Assembly: GCA_023441125.1 (NCBI GenBank)
Contig: JAEZQV010000279.1
Span: 1-12,154, forward strand
Origin: Bacillota bacterium
GTDB taxonomy: Bacteria; Bacillota_C; Negativicutes; Sporomusales; Sporomusaceae
Length of the DNA: 12,154 bases
Direction: 5' to 3'
Of the stretch, positions 1 through 5,465 are shown piece after piece. The notes under the pieces were generated by a model that did not search any database, was not told the DNA's origin, and was given only the letters and a program-made list of their open reading frames with translations. Positions within the stretch are counted from its first letter, which is position 1. Each line of letters starts with the position of its first letter. The position numbers and the translations under genes were made by a program.

Positions 1-297
1 GTAGTAGCCTGTCGCACACACTATGTTCACACCGGATTGCAGCGAAATTTCCTTTAAGAGTTCCGGCTGCCGGCCGGCATCATTCGGTGTGGCGTCAACA
101 ATTGTTTGTACCCCGTGGGCTTTAGCCCGCCCGGCGGCAGCTATCCCGATTGCAAGGGCCCGGTCTCTGTCAAACCGTCCCAAAGTCAAATCGCCCGCAA
201 ACCCTGGATAACCGAAGACAAAATGCTCATGCATCAGGGTCTTGCCTAATTGGCCAGCATCAACAGGCCCGGTAACCGTATTGACCTTATCTCCCAT
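1..297 (-). CDS. Phosphotriesterase-family metal hydrolase / lactonase, N-terminal part (truncated by window edge)
   Basis: The first 99 residues of an amidohydrolase-fold protein are visible; the rest lies beyond position 1. The segment TLMHEHF (His23-Glu24-His25) is the first metal-binding His-x-His of the phosphotriesterase family. It is followed by a conserved VDATPNDAGR stretch (about residues 67-76) and NIVCATGYY at the end, which match strands 2 and 3 of the family barrel. Known members hydrolyse lactones, phosphotriesters or other esters with two metal ions held by His, a carboxylated Lys and Asp; those later ligands cannot be checked here. The ATG at 297 has AAGGTGG (308-314) at good spacing. 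The gene begins 18 bases after the stop of the upstream SDR, so it is very likely in the same transcript. In a catabolic cluster a lactonase role is more plausible than organophosphate hydrolysis, but that is inference. Confidence 0.85.
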   Translation of the reverse strand, partial: MGDKVNTVTGPVDAGQLGKTLMHEHFVFGYPGFAGDLTLGRFDRDRALAIGIAAAGRAKAHGVQTIVDATPNDAGRQPELLKEISLQSGVNIVCATGYY

Positions 298-315
298 ACT
301 GCATCGGCCACCTTA

Positions 316-1131
316 CTATTTGATATACACTTTATTATTCGTACCGCCGTTTACTTCCAGCACATGGCCTGTTACATAATCCGACATGTTAGTTGTTAAA
401 AATTCGATGCCATATGCGCAGTCTTCCGGAGTGCCGAACCGTTGCAGGGAAACATTGCGTAAAAATTTATCCTCACCGGTTGCTGCAAACCCTTTTTTTA
501 ATCTGGCGGTGCCGATATACCCCGGGGCAATGCAGTTTACATTAATGCCATAAGAGCCAAGTTCATGGGCAAGCAGCCTGGTATAATGAATAATGGCCGC
601 CTTGGACATTGAATAGTGCGCATACGTTCCGTCAAAGCTGGCCATTTGCCCGCCTACGGAGGCAACGGTTACAATTTTTCCGGCCTGATTCTTTTTCATC
701 ATTGGCGCTACGGCAGTAACCGTGTACACTGTACCGTGCATATTTCTCGCTACTACTTGCTGATAAATATCCAAATCCATTTGCGATGCCTTGCCTTCTG
801 TCAACGGGCCCAGGCCGCCCCCGGCATTGCAAATCAGAATGGACACCTCACCGAGTTCGCCGCTGATTTTTTTCACTGCGGCAAATACTTGTTCCCGATT
901 GGCAATGTCGGCCTCAGCGCCAACCGCCTTTACCCCCAGCGCCTGAATTTCCTCCACGACCGTAGCTGCCGTCAGCTGGTCTGCTTCGGCCTGAAACTCC
1001 TGGAAAGATCGCAAGCTAATATCAATAACGCCGATGTTGGCTCCCAGCTTTGCCAGATGCAGGGCATAGGTTCTGCCCAAACCTCTGGCCGCGCCTGTAA
1101 TTAGCGCGGTTTGTCCAGATAACTTGCCCAT
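316..1131 (-). CDS. Short-chain dehydrogenase/reductase (SDR), copy 1
   Basis: A 271-residue classical SDR, an NAD(P)-dependent oxidoreductase that interconverts a hydroxyl and a ketone. The N-terminal nucleotide-binding motif TGAARGLG starts near residue 12. The ICNAGGG motif, the catalytic serine in VASVGG, and the catalytic YSMSK (Tyr-x-x-x-Lys) follow in the expected order. A C-terminal VTGHVLEVNGG closes the fold. An acidic VIDIS after the second strand suggests NAD(H) rather than NADP(H). The length is slightly above the usual 250 because of an insertion after the second strand (SFQEFQAEADQL). The ATG at 1131 follows a GGGAG-rich Shine-Dalgarno tract, and the gene sits 30 bases after the hydroxyacid dehydrogenase. 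The substrate is unknown; a cyclic or linear hydroxy-ketone intermediate of this cluster is likely. Confidence 0.92.
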   Translation of the reverse strand: MGKLSGQTALITGAARGLGRTYALHLAKLGANIGVIDISLRSFQEFQAEADQLTAATVVEEIQALGVKAVGAEADIANREQVFAAVKKISGELGEVSILICNAGGGLGPLTEGKASQMDLDIYQQVVARNMHGTVYTVTAVAPMMKKNQAGKIVTVASVGGQMASFDGTYAHYSMSKAAIIHYTRLLAHELGSYGINVNCIAPGYIGTARLKKGFAATGEDKFLRNVSLQRFGTPEDCAYGIEFLTTNMSDYVTGHVLEVNGGTNNKVYIK

Positions 1132-1161
1132 GGTTTTCTCCCTCTCCTCGCTGTAATGTAA

Positions 1162-2127
1162 CTATAGTTTTTTATGGAGCTTCAACAGCTCAATCAGCAT
1201 ATCGTCCCGGAATTTTATCAGGTCTTTATCGGTTTTTCCGAACCCTGCCGGACGATTTTCCAGTTCACGCAGTACGCCTTCATGGGCGATATCAGCCCAT
1301 TCTTCTGGAATTTCTGTTCCTGAGGCCATATCTTTCAGCCACATCATGCCCGGCTCCCGCATTTTGGTCAGCATACCTTTTGCGCCTTGCGGACCACCGC
1401 CAAGATGCAGCGCCAAAATCGGCCCCATGATGGCAAACCGTAGCCCTGGTCCATACAGCATGGCTTTGTCGACATCTTCGATTGTACAAACACCGCGCAT
1501 AACCAGATCCATAATTTCCCTGGAAATTGCCATTTGCAGACGGTTGGCAATAAACCCGAGGGTTTCCTTATTCAAAATGACAGGCTCTTTACCTAATAAC
1601 GAATAAAACTCTTTAACGCAGCTCAGTGTTGCCATACTTGACTGCTCACCTTTAGTTATTTCAACTAAAGGAATCAGGTGAGGCGGATTGTAGGGATGGC
1701 CGCCAATGCATCTTTCCGGATGGTTAGCGTGTTTCGCAATCTCGGTAATCAATAGCCCGGATGTACTGCTGGCAATAATGGCATCCGGCTGAGCATACTT
1801 TTCAACCTCGGCTAATACCTTTTGTTTTATGTCATATTTTTCCGGACCTGATTCCTGAATAAATTGCACATCTTTTACAGCTTCTTCTATATCCAGTGTG
1901 TAGGTTACCAGGGCCATGGCCGCTTCTGCGCCTGCCGGGGATATCACTTCTTTCCTAACAAGAAAATCCACATTGTCTTTTACAGTATCCTTAGCTGCCG
2001 CCAACTGGGCCTGCATGATATCATAAATTACTACCGGGTAACCACGGACAGCAAAATTGGTTGCCCAGCCTGAGCCGATAACCCCCGCGCCGATGCAGGC
2101 AATCTTTTTTATATCGCTAGCCTTCAT
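1162..2127 (-). CDS. NAD-dependent hydroxyacid dehydrogenase, 3-hydroxyacyl-CoA dehydrogenase superfamily (carnitine dehydrogenase-like)
   Basis: A 321-residue protein with the two-domain architecture of 3-hydroxyacyl-CoA dehydrogenases. The N-terminal NAD fold has GAGVIG (residues 13-18) and Asp36 at the end of strand 2, which favours NAD. The ASSTSG serine region lies near residue 120. The catalytic pair appears as GHPYNP (His144) and LVEIT (Glu156). A helical C-terminal dimer domain follows. The size and the HPYNP...LVEI signature resemble L-carnitine dehydrogenase, gulonate dehydrogenase and lambda-crystallin, several of which oxidise free 3-hydroxy acids rather than CoA esters. I chose the ATG at 2127 because GGAG lies 8 bases before it; an in-frame TTG at 2133 would add two residues but sits too close to that site. 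The gene follows a strong hairpin at 2167-2201. No CoA ligase, CoA transferase or thiolase is visible, which also favours a free-acid substrate. Confidence 0.88.
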   Translation of the reverse strand: MKASDIKKIACIGAGVIGSGWATNFAVRGYPVVIYDIMQAQLAAAKDTVKDNVDFLVRKEVISPAGAEAAMALVTYTLDIEEAVKDVQFIQESGPEKYDIKQKVLAEVEKYAQPDAIIASSTSGLLITEIAKHANHPERCIGGHPYNPPHLIPLVEITKGEQSSMATLSCVKEFYSLLGKEPVILNKETLGFIANRLQMAISREIMDLVMRGVCTIEDVDKAMLYGPGLRFAIMGPILALHLGGGPQGAKGMLTKMREPGMMWLKDMASGTEIPEEWADIAHEGVLRELENRPAGFGKTDKDLIKFRDDMLIELLKLHKKL

Positions 2128-2166
2128 TGCCAATTCTCCATTTCTAAGTCTTATTCGGTATTTGTT

Positions 2167-2201
2167 AAATAACTGGAAGCCTTGCAGGCTTCCAGTTATT
2201 T
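2167..2201 (-). terminator. Perfect 15-bp inverted repeat, likely intrinsic (bidirectional) terminator
   Basis: AAATAACTGGAAGCC (2167-2181) pairs perfectly with GGCTTCCAGTTATTT (2187-2201) around a five-base loop. On the minus strand the stem ends in TTATTTAAC, a short T-rich tail typical of a rho-independent terminator; because the arms end in A and T runs it would work in either direction. It stands 22 bases after the stop of the cyclase gene and about 39 bases before the ATG of the hydroxyacid dehydrogenase. Either it ends the cupin-SDR-cyclase transcript, or it partly reads through, or it acts as an mRNA-stabilising or processing hairpin inside one operon. Confidence 0.75.
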
Positions 2202-2223
2202 ACACCATAATGGGAAACAAGTT

Positions 2224-3030
2224 TTAATAGATGCCGTATTTATACTCTCTCGGCTTCACATCTTTATTGATTTCATCTTCATCAATAAAAGCGACAATTC
2301 TTACCCAGGAACCATCACCCATATACCATTTGGTCGGAAAAGCGGAAATTACACAGCGTTTGCCCACCACCATTTCAATATCACCGCCGACATTTTCAAA
2401 GCCGGGAATGCCGTTAGAAAGCAGTGTATAATGCACCGGTTCCCATTCCGGATGATCCTCTTTAGGGTTTCGTCCCAGTTCTTGGCGATAGTCTTCAATC
2501 AGACGCGGTACGAAAGGTCCCACACCATGGGCAATCATATAGGTTGCGCACGGATGATCCAAAGCCTGGCAGTCAATGCCGAAAGCCTTAATTTCCCTTT
2601 TTACCAGCCATTCAGCCGCCGCTTTGTTTAAGCCAGGTCCATGAGCGAAATATTTGTCATTATCGCCCCAATAACGATGACTGCCGGTATGAACAATAAC
2701 AATATCGCCTTTTTCGATTTTTGGGGTGGCCTTTTCCAAATCTTCCGGGGTAATTATGCCCCATTTTCCCTTGGGAATGTCAACGATAACGGCAGTTCCG
2801 TGATATTTCTCCAACGGCATTTCATGCATAAACGGCGATTCCTGCACAACATGGGCCGGAGCATCGGTATGGGTACCGATATGCATATGCATTCCATAAA
2901 ACAGTTGGGTCAGGCGATCATGTTTGGCAAAATACTGAACTCTTTTGCTGTGATAATCTTCACCGGCTGGCCACACCGGGGTGTTTTCCCCAAAGGGATG
3001 TGATAAATCAACCAGTTTCATTTTTCCCAT
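2224..3030 (-). CDS. Cyclase-family metal-dependent hydrolase (kynurenine formamidase-like)
   Basis: A 268-residue protein of the bacterial cyclase/kynurenine formamidase-like family. It opens with the typical VDLSHPFGENTPVWP. The signature metal motif is HIGTHTDAPAH, with His50, His54, Asp56 and His60. A second conserved region, GIDCQALDHP, follows in the C-terminal half. Known relatives use Zn or Mn to hydrolyse amide, cyclic amide, lactone or cyclic diketone bonds, for example formylkynurenine and cyclohexane-dione type rings. The ATG at 3030 has GGGAGGAAA about 8 bases upstream; an in-frame TTG at 3057 lacks such a site and I rejected it. It lies between two dehydrogenase genes, which fits hydrolytic ring opening between redox steps. 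The gene is followed by the 2167-2201 hairpin. Substrate not identifiable from sequence. Confidence 0.88.
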   Translation of the reverse strand: MGKMKLVDLSHPFGENTPVWPAGEDYHSKRVQYFAKHDRLTQLFYGMHMHIGTHTDAPAHVVQESPFMHEMPLEKYHGTAVIVDIPKGKWGIITPEDLEKATPKIEKGDIVIVHTGSHRYWGDNDKYFAHGPGLNKAAAEWLVKREIKAFGIDCQALDHPCATYMIAHGVGPFVPRLIEDYRQELGRNPKEDHPEWEPVHYTLLSNGIPGFENVGGDIEMVVGKRCVISAFPTKWYMGDGSWVRIVAFIDEDEINKDVKPREYKYGIY

Positions 3031-3157
3031 AGTAAATTTCCTCCCTAGTTTTAACAACTGTGTTTGTTATTTTTTTACATCTATAATATATTGACCGCAA
3101 CGCCGCTGCCGCTTTGACTGCACAGCTCAGCAATGGCGGGCATATTATAGCTCATTT

Positions 3158-3931
3158 CTAACCGATGGCCGTAAGGCCGCCATCGGGGTAAATAACCTGG
3201 CCTGTCACATAGTTTGATGCATCTGACGCCAGAAAGACCGCCGCCCCCATCATATCTTCCGGTACGCTGAGTCTGCCTAATGGATGCGCACCGGTAAGGC
3301 GTTGCTGCAAAGCAGGATTGTCTGCCAGCAGCTTTGCCATCATGGGGGTTTCGGTAACCGTAGGCCCCACCGCATTTACGGTAATATGAAAGGGAGCAAG
3401 CTCAACCGCCAGCGTCCTGGTCATCATATCCACAGCGCCTTTACTCGAATTGTAGGCACTGTTTCCGCCCCCGCAGGCTCTAGCCCCCCGTACGGAAGAT
3501 ACATTAATAATTTTGCCGTAGTTTTGCTGGGACATAATTTGGGCAAACGCTTTGCAGCACATCATTACGCCTTTTACATTTACATTAAATAAGGCATCCC
3601 ACTGGTCCATCGGAAATTCCAGAGCGTTTTGCTTGATATTAATTCCCTGGGAGTTCACCAGGATGTCAACTCTGCCCATTTCGGCAACCACTTTGTCGGC
3701 AAGGGCTTTAATACTGTCTTCATTGGCAGAGTCTACCTGAAATATTTTTACCTCTTTGCCAATTTCGCTCTGGATTTCTTGCGCTGCCTTGGCCAGATTC
3801 TCAAGTTTTCTGCTGGCAATCCCTACATTGGCACCATAGAAAGCCAAGGCCTTGGCAATTGCCTGACCAATGCCGCCGGCACCGCCAATGACTATGGCAT
3901 TTTTCTCTTGTAACGAAAAAATATCTTTCAT
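3158..3931 (-). CDS. Short-chain dehydrogenase/reductase (SDR), copy 2 (gluconate 5-dehydrogenase-like)
   Basis: A 257-residue classical SDR. The nucleotide-binding motif is GGAGGIG (from about residue 16), with ASRK after the second strand; that basic pair is often linked to NADP(H). NSQG takes the place of the usual NAG. The catalytic residues are the serine of INVSSVRG and YNSSK (Tyr-x-x-x-Lys). The C-terminus VTGQVIYPDGG is typical. It shares general fold features with the SDR at 316-1131 but is clearly a separate paralogue. The ATG at 3931 has an excellent AAAGGAGG about 9 bases upstream and lies 47 bases after the cupin gene. The final codons form a GC-rich hairpin (GATGGC...GCCATC), but it has no T tail. 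Likely role: reduction or oxidation of a keto/hydroxy intermediate; substrate unknown. Confidence 0.92.
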   Translation of the reverse strand: MKDIFSLQEKNAIVIGGAGGIGQAIAKALAFYGANVGIASRKLENLAKAAQEIQSEIGKEVKIFQVDSANEDSIKALADKVVAEMGRVDILVNSQGINIKQNALEFPMDQWDALFNVNVKGVMMCCKAFAQIMSQQNYGKIINVSSVRGARACGGGNSAYNSSKGAVDMMTRTLAVELAPFHITVNAVGPTVTETPMMAKLLADNPALQQRLTGAHPLGRLSVPEDMMGAAVFLASDASNYVTGQVIYPDGGLTAIG

Positions 3932-3978
3932 GAAAAGCGACCTCCTTTGGGTATGTAAGTAGCGACTGGCTGTCTGTA

Positions 3979-4305
3979 CTACATGATGACAAGCATTGTC
4001 GCCGGTAAGTTGGTTTCATTAATGACTTCTCGGCCGTCACCAGGCAGGATATGGATGGAATCCCATTTTCGCAGGACAAATTTGTCACTCTTTGTTTTGA
4101 CTGTGATTTCGCCTTCCAGTACGAAATAAACTAATTCCATAGGCACTTCCGCATATTCCGCACCGCCACCGGGGAGAAAATGGGACATCCCCAGCCAGTA
4201 CTTTGATTCGCCGGCACTTTCTTTCTCGTGCAGTTTCAGTCCAACCATATTAAAATGCTTCGGAGCTGCGTACGGTGTAACATTCTTTAACTCAATCTTC
4301 TTCAT
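3979..4305 (-). CDS. Small single-domain cupin with degenerate metal-binding motifs
   Basis: A 108-residue protein with the double-stranded beta-helix pattern of cupins. The recognisable core is LPGGGAEY (44-51), ELVYFVLEGE (57-66), then a second motif around LPGDGREVIN (87-96). In typical cupins motif 1 reads HxHxxxExxxVLxG and motif 2 ends in HxxxN. Here the two histidine positions are Tyr51 and Glu53, the glutamate (Glu57) is kept, and the motif 2 histidine position is Arg92. It therefore probably does not bind a metal in the standard way. It may act as a binding, sensing or non-metal isomerase domain. GGGAGG lies 5 bases before the ATG at 4305. It is the first gene of the cupin-SDR-cyclase group, 228 bases after the GRE activase. 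Function not identified. Confidence 0.8.
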   Translation of the reverse strand: MKKIELKNVTPYAAPKHFNMVGLKLHEKESAGESKYWLGMSHFLPGGGAEYAEVPMELVYFVLEGEITVKTKSDKFVLRKWDSIHILPGDGREVINETNLPATMLVIM

Positions 4306-4533
4306 TGCTTCCTCCCAATTAATCCAGTTGTTTGCAGCTATACAGCAACTGTTTTTTCTACTTAATCAGCTCGTACCATTTCCTATTCTCTGCATTTCAG
4401 CTCCTGGTTTCATGGTAGCAAACCGGTCTTTGCCTGTAAAATATCCCGATGTCATCAAGCTATTACCATTTGGTTATACCTCGCAGCCCGGCATATAAAG
4501 CTCCGCTGACAGAGCCTTTTATAGCAGCGAATA
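4306..4533. other. Intergenic region between GRE activase and cupin
   Basis: This 228-base gap separates the two halves of the cluster. It holds the terminator-like hairpin just after the activase stop (4497-4519). It also holds a second hairpin, CAGTTG (4325-4330) with CAACTG (4346-4351), followed by six T on the plus strand (4352-4357). That second element has terminator polarity on the plus strand, where no gene ends, so on the minus strand it would be a leader hairpin just before the cupin gene. I see no convincing -35/-10 pair for a cupin promoter. The only small reading frame of note (about 15 codons, within roughly 4370-4420) lacks a ribosome site and I do not call it. Confidence 0.4.
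4497..4519 (-). terminator. Possible weak terminator after the GRE activase gene
   Basis: On the minus strand AAGGCTCTG-TCAG-CGGAGCTTT forms a stem of about nine pairs, including two G-T wobbles, with a four-base loop, and runs into TTTATA. It begins about 15 bases past the activase stop codon. The stem is short and the T tail weak, so it may only lower expression of the cupin and later genes rather than stop transcription. Confidence 0.4.
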
Positions 4534-5454
4534 TTACCCGCCAATTTGCGCAGTCAAGCCATAACTTGCAAACAAAGCTTTAATTTGTTCCTGCCGTTCC
4601 GGCGAAATCAGTTGCACATCACCTAATTTGTATTCCATGCCGATCTGGGCATACTTCACTTTGCCAAATTGATGTACAGGCAGTATATCCACTCTTACCA
4701 CCGCTGGCAGCGTTGCCAGAAAGGCCGCAGTTGCTGTAAGGTTTTGCTGCGAATCGGTATATCCCGGGATAACAGGCACCCGGATTATGATCTCTTTCCC
4801 CAGGGCGTTCAGATTTTTTAGGTTTTCTAAAATAATTTCATTGGGAACGCCGGTGTTTTTAAGGTGGTCCTGCGAATCCATTCCTTTCAGATCGAACAGG
4901 ATCAAGTCGGCTTCAGCCAAAGCCTGGCGCCCTTCCGTACTGGTGACATAGCCGCAGGTATCAATAGCGGTGTGAATATAGTTTTCTTTGCATTTCCGGA
5001 TTAGCGCCAGCGTGAATTCAGGCTGCCAGGTCGCTTCACCGCCGCCAATGGTTACCCCACCGTCAGAGGAACGGTAAAAAATCGCATCCTTTTGGATGAT
5101 GTTAAACAGTTCCTCCACGGTATACTCTTTGCCAAAAAAGCTTAATGCGTTGGTATAGCACACATCTATGCACCGGCCGCAATGGTTGCAGAGCTTCCGG
5201 TCTACGGTAAGCAAAATGCCGCCTGGCTGATTTTCCATGAGAATGGCCCCCTGAGGGCAGGCAGAAACACAGTTTCCGCACCCGTTACAATCGGCGGCAA
5301 TAACTTTTAATTCTTGCTGAAAGGCCTGCCCCTCGGGATTACAGCACCAAATGCATTTTAGCGGGCAGCCTTTTAAAAATACGGTTGTCCGTATTCCGTA
5401 GCCATCAACAAAAGATCCATGAATAATATGAAATACCGACCCTTTAATCGCCAT
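4534..5454 (-). CDS. Glycyl radical enzyme activating protein (radical SAM, with two extra 4Fe-4S clusters)
   Basis: A 306-residue radical-SAM activase of the pyruvate-formate-lyase-activase family. It uses a 4Fe-4S cluster and S-adenosylmethionine to abstract a hydrogen from the partner GRE glycine. The SAM cluster motif is Cys30-x3-Cys34-x2-Cys37 in KGCPLKCIWCCNPEG. A two-cluster ferredoxin insert follows, with Cys56/59/62/66 and Cys89/92/95/99, as in activases of the non-PFL GREs. The GGGEATWQPEF motif binds the SAM amino group. The conserved DGPGIR just before the cluster reads DGYGIR (Tyr19). I prefer the ATG at 5454: AAAGGA sits 6 bases upstream, whereas the in-frame GTG at 5472 overlaps the GRE end and has no spaced ribosome site. 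Only 11 bases separate it from the GRE stop, so the pair is translationally linked. All cluster cysteines are present, which makes the missing glycine of its neighbour puzzling. Confidence 0.95.
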   Translation of the reverse strand: MAIKGSVFHIIHGSFVDGYGIRTTVFLKGCPLKCIWCCNPEGQAFQQELKVIAADCNGCGNCVSACPQGAILMENQPGGILLTVDRKLCNHCGRCIDVCYTNALSFFGKEYTVEELFNIIQKDAIFYRSSDGGVTIGGGEATWQPEFTLALIRKCKENYIHTAIDTCGYVTSTEGRQALAEADLILFDLKGMDSQDHLKNTGVPNEIILENLKNLNALGKEIIIRVPVIPGYTDSQQNLTATAAFLATLPAVVRVDILPVHQFGKVKYAQIGMEYKLGDVQLISPERQEQIKALFASYGLTAQIGG

Positions 5455-5465
5455 ACTGTTCCTTT

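Noticed and set aside
616..1104. Plus-strand frame of 162 codons opposite the SDR
   Set aside because: The minus-strand SDR has all family motifs; this frame mirrors them and shows no family resemblance.
3055..3057. TTG start extending the cyclase by nine residues
   Set aside because: The ATG at 3030 has a well-spaced GGGAGGAAA, and the family normally begins just before the VDLSHP motif.
3160..3185. GC-rich hairpin at the end of the second SDR as a terminator
   Set aside because: It lies in coding sequence over the last codons and lacks a T tail on the minus strand.
4325..4357. Hairpin CAGTTG...CAACTG followed by six T on the plus strand, as a terminator
   Set aside because: No plus-strand gene ends here and the stem is only about six pairs; at most it is a leader hairpin for the cupin gene.
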